From CAZAQK01 sp964535825 (GTDB lineage: Bacteria > Pseudomonadota > Alphaproteobacteria > Rickettsiales > SXRF01): 64,000 nt of DNA. The DNA lies in NCBI GenBank assembly GCA_964535825.1, contig CAZHUC010000007.1, positions 40,055 through 104,054 of the forward strand, in the 5' to 3' direction. The notes beneath the pieces are model-generated. The model was not told where the DNA came from and made no database searches. It saw only the letters and a list, made by a program, of their open reading frames with translations. Positions 15,776-25,078 of this stretch are shown here, piece after piece. The translations under genes were made by a program, and so were the position numbers. Positions within the stretch are counted from its first letter, which is position 1, and the number at the start of each line of letters is the position of its first letter.

Positions 15776-18395
15776 CCAGTTCAATCATTTTCTGCCACCA
15801 GCCTTTTTTGGTAGGGGCATTAGGATCTTTCGGGGTAGGCGGCAACGCATGTACGGCCGCTACTCTTTCTGGTTCTACCGGTTTCACCGGTTCAGGCCTG
15901 CGGTCTTCTGTCGCAAAGGCAGGAAGCACGTTGGCATAGTTCGCAGGCTTTTCCACCAGAGTGAGGTCTGCCTTTTGCGGGGCATGCTCACGTGGTTGGC
16001 GGTCTTGCTGGTTACCATCGCGGTTATCACGCCATTTACGACGGTTGCGATTGCCACGCTGGCGAGGGCGACGATCACCACGGCGTTCATTGCCCTGTGA
16101 TTCTGCCGTTGCATCAACATTTTCCGAGCCTTCTGTTGATTCAAAAGATTCAGAGTGCTCAGCCTGCGGTGCGTCGGCATCTTGTGCTTCCACCGGTTGG
16201 CGAGTGCGGTCACGATCCCTGTCACGGCCACGACGTGCGCCTCCGCGACGACCACGGCGGCCACGGCCACGGCGGTTATCATTGCTTGCAGGGGTAGAAT
16301 CACCATCCTGTATCTCACCTTCAGCGAGCTCTGTGCTTTCCAGATTCTCAACAGGGGTTTCTTCACTAATGGTAGCATCGGCCTCCGCCATGTCGCGCGA
16401 TTCTGCGCGACGTGGTTGTTTGTTGCGGTTCTGGTTCTGGCCACGTTCAGATTGCGAACGACGCATCTTCTCGAGGTTGAATTCAGAGGTCGCCATATCG
16501 GCATCGATCAATACCTGAATGGTCAGGTTATGGCGCTGCTCGATACTGCGCAGCAACTCACGCTTATTGTTAAGCAGGTGAAGTGCCACGGCTTGAGGCA
16601 GGATAAGGCGCAGGCCATTCCAGTTGCCTGTGCTTGCTTCTTTTTCAAGCGCGCGGATCATCTGGATGCTCATGGATTCGTTCGAGCGAACATATCCACG
16701 GCCAACGCAATGTTCACACTGCACCATGTTGGTTTCGCTGATGGATGGACGCAGACGCTGGCGTGACATCTCAAGCAAGCCGAATGGGCTGATACGGCCA
16801 AGCTGGATCTTTGCCCGATCCATCTTGAGAGCATCTTTAAGAGCCTTTTCTACTGCACGGCGATGACGGGCTTCCATCATATCGATGAAGTCGATAACGA
16901 TCAGGCCGGCAAGGTCACGCAGGCGAAGCTGGCGGGCTACTTCCACCGCTGCCTCAAGGTTGGTCTTGGCTGCTGTTTCCTCGATGTTACGCTCGCCGGT
17001 AGAACGGCCAGAGTTCACGTCGATAGAGATAAGCGCTTCAGTTGGGTTGATAACGATATAACCACCCGAACGCAGCTTAACCACAGGGTCATGCATTGAA
17101 AGCAGCTGGTCTTCTACATTATAAGAATAGAAGAGCGGGGTTGTTTCGTTATGCTCTTTTACTTTTGGTGTGTGGCTTGGCAGCAGTAACTGCATGAATT
17201 CACGCGCGGCCTGATAGCCAGCTTCACCTTCCACCACGATCTCATCGATATCGCTGGTGTACTGGTCACGGATAGCACGTTTGATAACGTCGCTTTCTTC
17301 GTAGATCAGGGCAGGCGCGGTGGATTTCAGGGTCTCATCACGCACGCCATTCCATACTTTCACCAGATAGTCATAGTCGCGTTTGATCTCGGCGCGTGTC
17401 CTGTCCATACCGGCGGTACGGATGATAACGCTCATGCCTTTGGCCAGCCGGAGCTCGGTCGAGATGGCCTTCAGGCGCTTGCGATCCTCAGAACTTGCGA
17501 TCTTGCGGGAGATACCGCCGTCTTTAGGAGAGTTCGGCATCAATACGCAGTAACGGCCAGGGAGCGACAGATAGGTAGTAAGCGATACACCTTTATTGCC
17601 GCGTTCTTCTTTAATGACCTGCACGAGCACGATCTGGCCACGGCGGATCACTTCCTGGATCTTGTAGCGGCGCATGAAATTGCGTTTAGGCTTGGAGCGG
17701 ATCTCTTCTTCTTCGCTAGGCAGGGTTTCCACATCCGCAGGAGCTTCAGAACCTTCTGCTGCTGGCGGTTGCGCAGCATCGATAGAAGCTTCAATATTTT
17801 GTTCGGTAGCAGATTCAATGGCATCTTCTGACACTGCATCCGCAGCTTCGACGATCGCAGGTGCTTCAATAGCTGGTTCTTCCACTGGCGTGCTCACAGA
17901 CACATCATTGCCTGCTTCATACGCATATTCGGTATGTGATGGCTCGTCCTCCTCATTAACAGGAATAGCCTGAAAATCCGGCAGGCTGGTGCTTGCCTCA
18001 TTCTCTGGAGAAAGGCCAGATTCAACAGCGTCTGTCTGCGCTTGCTCAGATGGCATATCTGTTGATTGCGTTTCTTTTTGCTGGTCTGATGATTCTGGAG
18101 TATCAGATTCATCTTCCGCTTCCTGCATCAGGCGTTCACGGTCAGAGGCCGGGATCTGGTAATAATCAGGATGAATTTCCGAGAAAGGCAAGAACCCTTG
18201 CTTGTTGCCGCCATATTCAATGAAAGCGGCCTGCAGCGACGGCTCGACGCGCGTTACCTTTGCAAGGTAAATATTGCCTTTGAGTTGTTTTTTAGCAGAA
18301 GATACGAAATCAAAATCGAAGATCTGCTTGTCATCGGCGATGACAACACGCGTTTCAGCGGCGTGTAGCGCGTCTATTAACATTCTTTTTGCCAT
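15768..18395 (-). CDS. rne: Ribonuclease E/G family endoribonuclease
   Basis: The main mRNA-decay endonuclease. The N-terminus KRMLIDALHAAETRVVIADD starts the catalytic core. The S1 RNA-binding domain is split by an acidic Ser/Glu/Ala-rich insert of about 140 residues (roughly 95-235), as often seen in alphas. The DNase I-like catalytic part contains SIDVNSGRSTGERNIEETA and DLAGLIVIDFIDMMEARHR. The zinc-link cysteines lie in CEHCVGRGYV. The C-terminal ~250 residues are disordered, Arg-rich (RRGRGRRGRRGGARRG) and would bind RNA and degradosome partners. The total of 875 aa is normal. Confidence 0.94.
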   Translation of the reverse strand: MAKRMLIDALHAAETRVVIADDKQIFDFDFVSSAKKQLKGNIYLAKVTRVEPSLQAAFIEYGGNKQGFLPFSEIHPDYYQIPASDRERLMQEAEDESDTPESSDQQKETQSTDMPSEQAQTDAVESGLSPENEASTSLPDFQAIPVNEEDEPSHTEYAYEAGNDVSVSTPVEEPAIEAPAIVEAADAVSEDAIESATEQNIEASIDAAQPPAAEGSEAPADVETLPSEEEEIRSKPKRNFMRRYKIQEVIRRGQIVLVQVIKEERGNKGVSLTTYLSLPGRYCVLMPNSPKDGGISRKIASSEDRKRLKAISTELRLAKGMSVIIRTAGMDRTRAEIKRDYDYLVKVWNGVRDETLKSTAPALIYEESDVIKRAIRDQYTSDIDEIVVEGEAGYQAAREFMQLLLPSHTPKVKEHNETTPLFYSYNVEDQLLSMHDPVVKLRSGGYIVINPTEALISIDVNSGRSTGERNIEETAAKTNLEAAVEVARQLRLRDLAGLIVIDFIDMMEARHRRAVEKALKDALKMDRAKIQLGRISPFGLLEMSRQRLRPSISETNMVQCEHCVGRGYVRSNESMSIQMIRALEKEASTGNWNGLRLILPQAVALHLLNNKRELLRSIEQRHNLTIQVLIDADMATSEFNLEKMRRSQSERGQNQNRNKQPRRAESRDMAEADATISEETPVENLESTELAEGEIQDGDSTPASNDNRRGRGRRGRRGGARRGRDRDRDRTRQPVEAQDADAPQAEHSESFESTEGSENVDATAESQGNERRGDRRPRQRGNRNRRKWRDNRDGNQQDRQPREHAPQKADLTLVEKPANYANVLPAFATEDRRPEPVKPVEPERVAAVHALPPTPKDPNAPTKKGWWQKMIELDD

Positions 18396-18811
18396 GATGG
18401 CGACTCCTTAATAGCGTCGCCTCAGGGGATCAAGTTTAGCCGATAGGGATGGACTCTGTTGTAACAGGTACAGTGCCGCCACGCGAACGCAGCCCGAAAT
18501 CTGGCTCTGAGCCTGACGGGATTAGCACTACTGAATAATAACAAACAGAAACGTTCATACCAAAATCGTAAAACCCAACCATGAGGCGAGGTTAATTCAA
18601 AAATTCCTATTCAAGGTATTTTCCGTCCTGCTGTGTGTTAGGGAGGGAAAGCACCACAAATTTCAAATCTGCAGCCTACACCCTGTAAACTGCTTATCTC
18701 ACTAAACACTATAGTGGTTAAAAATAGATTATACAATCTTCTTTATAAGCTATGGAAAAGTTGTTCTTTTTTCGCTAAAGCTATTAGCTGCGATAACCCC
18801 TGACAGGCTGT
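18396..18811. other. Gene-free region with structured rne leader
   Basis: This 416-bp gap lies between the divergent rne and amidase genes. The half next to rne carries several complementary segments read on the minus strand: AGTGC/GCACT (18525-18529 with 18472-18476), CCCG/CGGG (18517-18520 with 18493-18496), GGCT/AGCC (18510-18513 with 18503-18506) and CTGTT/AACAG (18456-18467). Together these look like a folded 5' untranslated region. The half next to the amidase is AT-rich and should hold its promoter, but I cannot choose one with confidence. No tRNA or small ORF of note is seen. Confidence 0.45.
18399..18421 (-). promoter_or_regulatory. Hairpin presenting the rne ribosome-binding site
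   Basis: On the minus strand GGCGAC and GTCGCC (6 perfect bp) enclose an 11-nt loop that carries the Shine-Dalgarno AAGGAG. The stem ends 3 nt before the rne ATG at 18395. This would control ribosome access and fits the known habit of RNase E limiting its own synthesis through its 5' leader. Confidence 0.5.
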
Positions 18812-19939
18812 ATGAATATCAAGTACCTGAATAATATATTTTTTTCCATTTTTCTGCTGGTTACAGGCCTTATTTCACTGCCGGCCGCTGCCAGCAGCCT
18901 GCAAATTGGTGTGGAAGGTACAAAAGAAACCATCGAGCTCGACGGTGCGGGGGTGGATGGCCACAAGATATTTACCCTTGAGAAGCCTTTTCGTCTGGTA
19001 GTGGATGTGCCGACCGGGGCGGTCAGTAAAAATATTTCTATCCCTGAAAGATACAAGGGCAGACTCATCAAGAATGTGCGTACGGGGCAATTTACACCTG
19101 AGACCACCCGCATAGTCTTTGAGACCACAAGTGATTTTGGTGTTGTAAGTAAAGACATAGAGAGATCAGGCCAACTGGTTATTGTGCTTGATAGTGCAGG
19201 CAAATCGAAACGATTCTCTGAAACTAAAAAAGCCCGTAAGGAAAAACCTGTCGTGGTCATTGATGCCGGGCATGGCGGACAGGATCCCGGAACGATAGGC
19301 CGTTATAAGTCGCGCGAAAAGGATGTGGTACTGCAATACGCTATTGCGTTGCAGAAGCATCTTATCAAGTCTGGTAAATATAAGGTGGTGCTGACGCGTG
19401 AGGGTGATCACTTCATCAGCTTGCGTGGGCGTGTTGCTGTTGCCCGCAAGAACAAAGGGGATATCTTTATCTCTATCCATGCCGATTCTGCACCGGCTCG
19501 CACGGCCAGGGGGCTTTCTGTGTATACGCTGTCCGAAAAAGCATCCGATGCAGAGGCGGAAGCACTGGCCGCGCGCGAAAACAAAGCCGATGTGATCGAT
19601 GGCATCGATCTGTCTGGCGAGCGTGAAGATGTAGCGGATATTCTCATCTCTCTGGCGCAACGTGAGACCAACAATTTATCAGCAACGCTTGCTGATATGA
19701 TCGTTAGTAATGTACAAAAAAAGAATTTACCACTTTTACCGAACTCGCACCGGTTTGCAGGATTTGCCGTACTTAAAGCGCCGGATATACCATCCGTGCT
19801 GATAGAAACCGGATTCCTTTCCAATCAGGGCGAAGAAAAGCAGTTGAAATCCAAGGCGTACCGCGACAAAGTGGTAAGTGGTATTGCCGCTGGTATCGAC
19901 GCGTATTTCGCATACAAAAAAGAGCTGGAAGGATCATGA
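18812..19939 (+). CDS. amiC: N-acetylmuramoyl-L-alanine amidase with AMIN domain
   Basis: A periplasmic zinc amidase (Amidase_3) that splits septal peptidoglycan. The signal peptide ends at LISLPAAASS. An AMIN domain (residues ~30-125, LEKPFRLVVDVPTGAVSKNI) targets it to the cell wall. The amidase domain opens with VVVIDAGHGGQDPG (first His ligand) and includes KSREKDVVL, DIFISIHADSAP (third His) and VLIETGFLSNQGEE (catalytic Glu). Length 375 aa. Its stop overlaps the pbp1A start by 4 bp, an order (amiC-mrcA) common in alphas. The AmiA/B/C subtype is not certain. Confidence 0.9.
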   Translation: MNIKYLNNIFFSIFLLVTGLISLPAAASSLQIGVEGTKETIELDGAGVDGHKIFTLEKPFRLVVDVPTGAVSKNISIPERYKGRLIKNVRTGQFTPETTRIVFETTSDFGVVSKDIERSGQLVIVLDSAGKSKRFSETKKARKEKPVVVIDAGHGGQDPGTIGRYKSREKDVVLQYAIALQKHLIKSGKYKVVLTREGDHFISLRGRVAVARKNKGDIFISIHADSAPARTARGLSVYTLSEKASDAEAEALAARENKADVIDGIDLSGEREDVADILISLAQRETNNLSATLADMIVSNVQKKNLPLLPNSHRFAGFAVLKAPDIPSVLIETGFLSNQGEEKQLKSKAYRDKVVSGIAAGIDAYFAYKKELEGS

Positions 19940-22536
19940 ACCGCTTTGTAAAGGGGATAATAAACCTTTTTGGTTGGTTGTTTTCATTGGGGCTGACGGC
20001 GGTTATCATTGGTGTGGTCGCAGCCGTGGTGATGTTCAACCATTACAGCAAGGATCTGCCGGATTATTCGCAGCTGGCCAAGTATGAGCCACCGAATGTT
20101 ACACGCCTGTATGCCGCCGATGGCAGGCTGCTTGCAGAATACGCTACTGAGAAACGAGTATTCGTGCCGCTTAAAGCTGTGCCGAAGATCGTAAGCAACG
20201 CATTTCTTGCGGCAGAAGATAAGAATTTTTACACGCACACTGGCATCGACTTTACCGGCCTTGCCCGCGCAGTGCGTGATAATATCGTTAATTACGGTAA
20301 GGGAAAATCGCTGGTAGGTGGCTCGACCATCACACAACAGGTGGTGAAGAATTTCCTGCTCTCCAGCGAAAAATCTTTGGAGCGCAAGATCAAGGAAGCC
20401 ATATTGGCCGTGCGCATCAGCTCGGTATACAGCAAAGACAAGATCCTGGAGCTATATCTGAACCAGATATATCTTGGTCTTGGTTCTTACGGTGTGGCAG
20501 CAGCTGCACAGAATTACTTCAATAAGTCACTGGATGAGTTGACAGTTGAGGAAGCTGCATTACTTGCCACTCAGCCCAAAGCTCCTAATACCTATAATCC
20601 TAAAAGAAACTACGATCTGGTGTTTGAGCGGCGCAACTGGGTGCTTGATCGCATGGCAGACTCAGGCTTTATTTCGGAGAAAGAAGCAGAAGAAGCAAAA
20701 AAAGTACCGATCACACTTAAAACGCGTGATGCAGCCCATATCGTGCGTGCTGATTTCTTTGCGGAAGAGGTGCGTCGTAAATTGGTCGATCTGTATGGTG
20801 CAGATGTGCTGTATGAAGGTGGGCTGGTGGTCAAGACCACGCTCGACCCTGACTTACAGAACGCAGCAGATAATGCGCTTCGCAGCGCGCTTATTGCGTA
20901 TGATCGCCGCAGGGGATATCGCGGTGCATTTGCAAAAATTGTCGGCACGGACAAATGGAAGGACGAACTGGCAAAGATATATAAGAACAGTGGCTATAAA
21001 GTGCTGGAAGGCCAGAAGTTGGCAGTAGTGACCGATCTTGATGATAAGAAGGCAAAGATCACTTTCGATGATGGAACAACGGGACATATACCGTTCGCAT
21101 TGATGAAATGGACAAGGCGCATTGTTTCCGATGGTGTTCTGGGGGCTGAAGTAAAAAGCCCGGCGGATATTCTGAAGAAGAATGATGTGGTGCTGGTGGG
21201 TGCTATCTCTGACGAGCAAAAGAAACTTATCTCGGCGGCAGAACAGAAAACAGCATGGGATCTGCAACAAGTGCCGGAAGTCAATGGTGGTTTCGTTGCG
21301 CTCGATCCACATACGGGACGCGTATTGGCCATGTCTGGTGGTTATAGCTATGGCGGCACGGAATTTAACCGCGCTACACAGGCAAAACGCCAGCCGGGCT
21401 CAGGGTTCAAGCCATTCGTGTATCTGGCAGGGCTGGAAAACGGCTTCACTCCATCCACCATGATCCATGACGGGCCAGTGGAAATGGAGCAAGGAGCAGG
21501 TCAGGATACATGGAAGCCCCAGAATTATGGTGATGACTATCTGGGAGATATCACCATGCGTATGGCGCTTGAGAAATCACGCAATACAGTAACGGTACGT
21601 ATCGCACAGATGATAGGCATAAATAAGGTGTTAGAGATCGGTAAGCGGTTCGGAATTTATGATGATCCTGCGCGCAATTTCTCGATCGTGCTTGGCTCAG
21701 CCGAGACCACATTGATGAGGCTTGCCAATGCTTATGGCATACTGGTCAATGGAGGTAAATTCATAGCTCCATCGATCATCGAGCGTATCGATGACAGGCA
21801 CGGCAAAACCATTTACCGGCGCGATACACGCGCATGTATGAGATGTGAAATATCATCACTGAATGAGGTAAAACCAGATGCGCTGCCGCCACTTCCGGCG
21901 GATATACGCGACCAGGTGGTGGATGAGCGCGTGGCCTATCAGATCGTATCGCTGCTGGAAGGTGCGGTCACTCGTGGTACGGGCGCGCGTGCGCGTGAAC
22001 TTGGAAAAGTACTTGGTGGAAAAACGGGTACGACCAATGATAGTAAGGATACATGGTTCATCGGGTTCTCGCCAGATCTCGTGGCTGGCGTCTATGTGGG
22101 ATACGACTCCCCTAAAACATTGGGAGCAAAAGAAACAGGGGCATCGGTTGCCTTGCCAGCATTCATGGATTTCATGCGTGCTGCTCTAAAAGATAAGTCA
22201 AATATTCCATTCCGCGTGCCTTCCGGCATCCAGTTCATCAAAGTGAATGTAGCAACAGGCCAGCCACTGACCGGACTTGAACCGCCGGGCACAAAAACCG
22301 TGCTGGAAAGTTTTATCACCGGTAAGGGGCTTTACATTCCGGGTGTAAGGGGAGCGGTGAATCTGGGCGATATACTTCAGAATGATGGATCGCAGAGTAT
22401 TCAAAAGGAAGGTTTTGGCCAGCTTCCTTCTGCCCGACAAAACCCTGCATTACCGGCAGAGAATATTCCGGGGACACCGATAGCACCGTCAGGCGAAACT
22501 ACGCCGCCTGTGGTGGGAACAGGTGGCTTGTACTAA
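19936..22536 (+). CDS. mrcA: Penicillin-binding protein 1A (bifunctional)
   Basis: It polymerises and cross-links peptidoglycan. One N-terminal membrane anchor (residues ~8-35) is followed by the GT51 glycosyltransferase (AFLAAEDKNFYTHTGID with the catalytic Glu, and VGGSTITQQVVKN). An OB-like insert (~320-440) follows. The transpeptidase has SxxK in QPGSGFKPFVYL, SRN in EKSRNTVTV and KTGT in LGGKTGTTNDSKDTW. The tail is Pro-rich. The 866 aa length is normal. It is coupled to amiC by a 4-bp overlap. Confidence 0.96.
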   Translation: MNRFVKGIINLFGWLFSLGLTAVIIGVVAAVVMFNHYSKDLPDYSQLAKYEPPNVTRLYAADGRLLAEYATEKRVFVPLKAVPKIVSNAFLAAEDKNFYTHTGIDFTGLARAVRDNIVNYGKGKSLVGGSTITQQVVKNFLLSSEKSLERKIKEAILAVRISSVYSKDKILELYLNQIYLGLGSYGVAAAAQNYFNKSLDELTVEEAALLATQPKAPNTYNPKRNYDLVFERRNWVLDRMADSGFISEKEAEEAKKVPITLKTRDAAHIVRADFFAEEVRRKLVDLYGADVLYEGGLVVKTTLDPDLQNAADNALRSALIAYDRRRGYRGAFAKIVGTDKWKDELAKIYKNSGYKVLEGQKLAVVTDLDDKKAKITFDDGTTGHIPFALMKWTRRIVSDGVLGAEVKSPADILKKNDVVLVGAISDEQKKLISAAEQKTAWDLQQVPEVNGGFVALDPHTGRVLAMSGGYSYGGTEFNRATQAKRQPGSGFKPFVYLAGLENGFTPSTMIHDGPVEMEQGAGQDTWKPQNYGDDYLGDITMRMALEKSRNTVTVRIAQMIGINKVLEIGKRFGIYDDPARNFSIVLGSAETTLMRLANAYGILVNGGKFIAPSIIERIDDRHGKTIYRRDTRACMRCEISSLNEVKPDALPPLPADIRDQVVDERVAYQIVSLLEGAVTRGTGARARELGKVLGGKTGTTNDSKDTWFIGFSPDLVAGVYVGYDSPKTLGAKETGASVALPAFMDFMRAALKDKSNIPFRVPSGIQFIKVNVATGQPLTGLEPPGTKTVLESFITGKGLYIPGVRGAVNLGDILQNDGSQSIQKEGFGQLPSARQNPALPAENIPGTPIAPSGETTPPVVGTGGLY

Positions 22537-22542
22537 CAGGAA

Positions 22543-24894
22543 CTATTGATTCCAGTCTGTCAGGTCGATCTTTGGAAAGAGACTAGGAGTATCGGATGCC
22601 GTAGTGGTACGGCTGCTCCAATCGGCATTATTGCGTCCCCATACCACATACATGCCTGAAGCGCCGGAGTTGTAGCCAGGTGCTGGAACAATAACATCCG
22701 CCTTATTGTCTCCGTTGAAATCCAATACACCTGAATTGCCTATGTAATTACTGGCAGCGCCTTCAATGACAAAACCTTTTGTGCCATTAAAATTAGCGTA
22801 ACCACTATTTGCTGCTGTAAACATCGTATGCGCACCAAAGCCAGTGGATGCATATCCCATAGAAGTGGTTGGGTTGAATATTACATAGGTCATGCCGGCA
22901 TTGGCGGCATTGTTCATGTATGCATATGGGTTGCTCAGCAATATATCTGGTCTGCCATCGCCATTAACATCGCCGGTGCTGACAGTGTTAGATAAAGGTT
23001 GCGTACCCAGCGCAGCGGCACCGGCAGGCCTGTTGGTCGCATGGTTGACATAGAAAGTAACATAACCTGTTACCGTCATGTAAGCGGCATATGCAGCTGA
23101 TCTTCCATTCAGTCCTATGATGAATGAACTGGAAACACCCATGGCGTCATCATAGCCATCTTTATTAATGTCAGCGACGGCTACCGATGAACCCAATACT
23201 GTGCCCCCTGAATCATCGACCATTACATAGCCTGTAGTTCCGCTGAATGCGTCTGCATCCACCTCATGAGGAGCACCCCAATCATCTCTGGCGCGGCCAA
23301 ATACGGATAGTATTGCACCGATAGGAAATGATAATGTTGGCGCGCCAAACACAATATCCTGGACGCCATCACCACTTACATCACCGGTGGCAATGGAGTG
23401 ATTCAAGGCGTTGAACTGGTAAGGCGTGGCACTATAGAGATAGATTCCGTTTTCTGAGCCAGCATCGGGGTCCAGGAACTTGCTGACATCACCACTCTCC
23501 CTACCCCAAATGATAGCGACCTCTGGTCCATTATTGATACCGGTGGCATCGCCCACTGACTGTGTGTTAAATATGATATCATCGTAGCCATCACCATCTA
23601 CGTCGGCCATAGCGGCACTGCCGGGTACACCCGAACCGGTATGAATAATATTCACACCTGTTGAATAATCAAGACTATCTGTAATGGTGCTTATACGCAG
23701 GCTTGGGTCTCCATAATAATCCAAAGGGGATGCATACATTACTAAGCCCATGCCAGAACCCAGAATGAACAGGTCATCAATGCCATCACCAGTAAAATCA
23801 CCGGCGGCCAATGAATAGCCAAAGTAATCAATATCTATATCTTTATTGACAGACCAGCCATTACTTCCATCAGCACTGACTGCGTAGCTTGTCGTTGGAA
23901 TAGGCCATGGATGGGTGCTATAAATGCTACCTATACTTCCATACAGCACGGTAACGACATCACCGTCGCCATTATAATTTGCTATCGCCAGATCTTTGAT
24001 GGCATCACCATTAAAATTACCGGAGACGTAGGAGATGCCTGCGCTGATATCCAGTGCACTCGCGTTAGCATCCATGCGGAATCCCTGATAACAGCGTTTG
24101 CCCATGCAGCATTTATTCTTTGTGGCTTCCTCGTAATACACAATATCGTCAAAGGTGCTTGAGGCATCACGTTTGACGATAGATCCGGTAAAGGTCGTAT
24201 TATTGGTATAAGCAAAAGAAGAGTTCACGAAGGCGTTAGCCAGTGTATTGGCATCACTGCTGTAGGTGTTTATCCTATCTGTCAAGGCAATGGTAGCAGC
24301 GGGTGCTGCCGGAAATGCACCATGCCCATCCTTACCATAAGATATGAGCGCAGCCATCACAAAATCCTTGGTGATGGTATCTGTACTGGCATTGCGTATT
24401 TTGATCATGCCCTTCGTGCCCACGCTTTGTGCACCTCTGCAATAATATGCGCTAGTGGCCTGACGGTCGACAAGGTAAGTGAAGCGACGCCCGAACCCGT
24501 CCAGAGCATATTCATCGGGCAAACCCAGTGCTCGCACGGGTACCATACCACCCACCACATATGAGGAAGAAAGGCCGGTATAGGTACTAAGGTGCGGACC
24601 AAAATTAGCACCTGTACACACGCCGGGTGATGTGGTCTCCGTACCAAAGCTGGCGTTGGCTGTGGTCAGCGTACCGTTCGCCGGGCATGGGCGGCGATAA
24701 TTGGTGGTCATGAATTTTTTGGTGGCCTCTTCGATCGCGGCCATACGCTGCTTGGTGATATTGATCTTGGTTACTTCATCGTTACTGTTGCTGCCCGGGA
24801 GAACCGCAGCCATCACGATGCCTCCTGCAGCCAGGGCGATACTGGTTTGGATCAGTGAGAAGCCACTATGTTTTGCCGTAAATTTGTGCCGCAT
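22543..24894 (-). CDS. Prepilin-like N-terminus fused to seven-repeat FG-GAP beta-propeller
   Basis: The 783-aa protein begins with a type IV prepilin-like leader (KHSGFSLIQTSIALAAGGIVMAA): a basic lead, Gly at the expected cleavage site, Phe +1, then a hydrophobic helix. Position +5 is Gln, not the usual Glu. A Cys-containing globular region (50-280) follows. Then come seven FG-GAP/calcium loops at about 293, 366, 431, 504, 575, 642 and 724 (NFNGDAIKD, DFTGDGIDD, DVDGDGYDD, DVSGDGVQD, DINKDGYDD, DVNGDGRPD, DFNGDNKAD). They are spaced ~70 residues, as in a seven-bladed integrin-type propeller. No pilus assembly genes are nearby. Surface adhesion is inferred. Confidence 0.75.
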   Translation of the reverse strand: MRHKFTAKHSGFSLIQTSIALAAGGIVMAAVLPGSNSNDEVTKINITKQRMAAIEEATKKFMTTNYRRPCPANGTLTTANASFGTETTSPGVCTGANFGPHLSTYTGLSSSYVVGGMVPVRALGLPDEYALDGFGRRFTYLVDRQATSAYYCRGAQSVGTKGMIKIRNASTDTITKDFVMAALISYGKDGHGAFPAAPAATIALTDRINTYSSDANTLANAFVNSSFAYTNNTTFTGSIVKRDASSTFDDIVYYEEATKNKCCMGKRCYQGFRMDANASALDISAGISYVSGNFNGDAIKDLAIANYNGDGDVVTVLYGSIGSIYSTHPWPIPTTSYAVSADGSNGWSVNKDIDIDYFGYSLAAGDFTGDGIDDLFILGSGMGLVMYASPLDYYGDPSLRISTITDSLDYSTGVNIIHTGSGVPGSAAMADVDGDGYDDIIFNTQSVGDATGINNGPEVAIIWGRESGDVSKFLDPDAGSENGIYLYSATPYQFNALNHSIATGDVSGDGVQDIVFGAPTLSFPIGAILSVFGRARDDWGAPHEVDADAFSGTTGYVMVDDSGGTVLGSSVAVADINKDGYDDAMGVSSSFIIGLNGRSAAYAAYMTVTGYVTFYVNHATNRPAGAAALGTQPLSNTVSTGDVNGDGRPDILLSNPYAYMNNAANAGMTYVIFNPTTSMGYASTGFGAHTMFTAANSGYANFNGTKGFVIEGAASNYIGNSGVLDFNGDNKADVIVPAPGYNSGASGMYVVWGRNNADWSSRTTTASDTPSLFPKIDLTDWNQ

Positions 24895-25078
24895 CTACAC
24901 CACGATTTTTAAGAAAGATAAGGTGTTTCAAAGGACTAATTGTATCAAGAAACAGTTAATATCGAATTAAAGCCTAGGGTCTGGCCAGAGGTGATACCTA
25001 TTAAAAGCATCAGTAGTTCAAAGGCTTGCAAAATAGCCATTTGACAAGAGGGGCAGATTCGTATTTTAACATGCTCCC
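24895..25078. other. Intergenic region upstream of prfB
   Basis: This 184-bp gap lies between the divergent propeller gene and prfB. It contains TTGACA at 25041-25046, followed after a suboptimal 15 nt by TATTTT (25062-25067), a possible prfB promoter. No clear Shine-Dalgarno precedes the prfB ATG at 25079. Confidence 0.35.

Noticed and set aside
15961..16766. Long plus-strand frames rich in Arg/Ser
   Set aside because: They are antisense to the repetitive Arg/Glu-rich tail of RNase E, whose composition keeps the opposite frames open.
25071..25073. An upstream ATG as the prfB start
   Set aside because: It is out of frame and meets a stop after three codons; ATG 25079 leads to the RF2 N-terminus.
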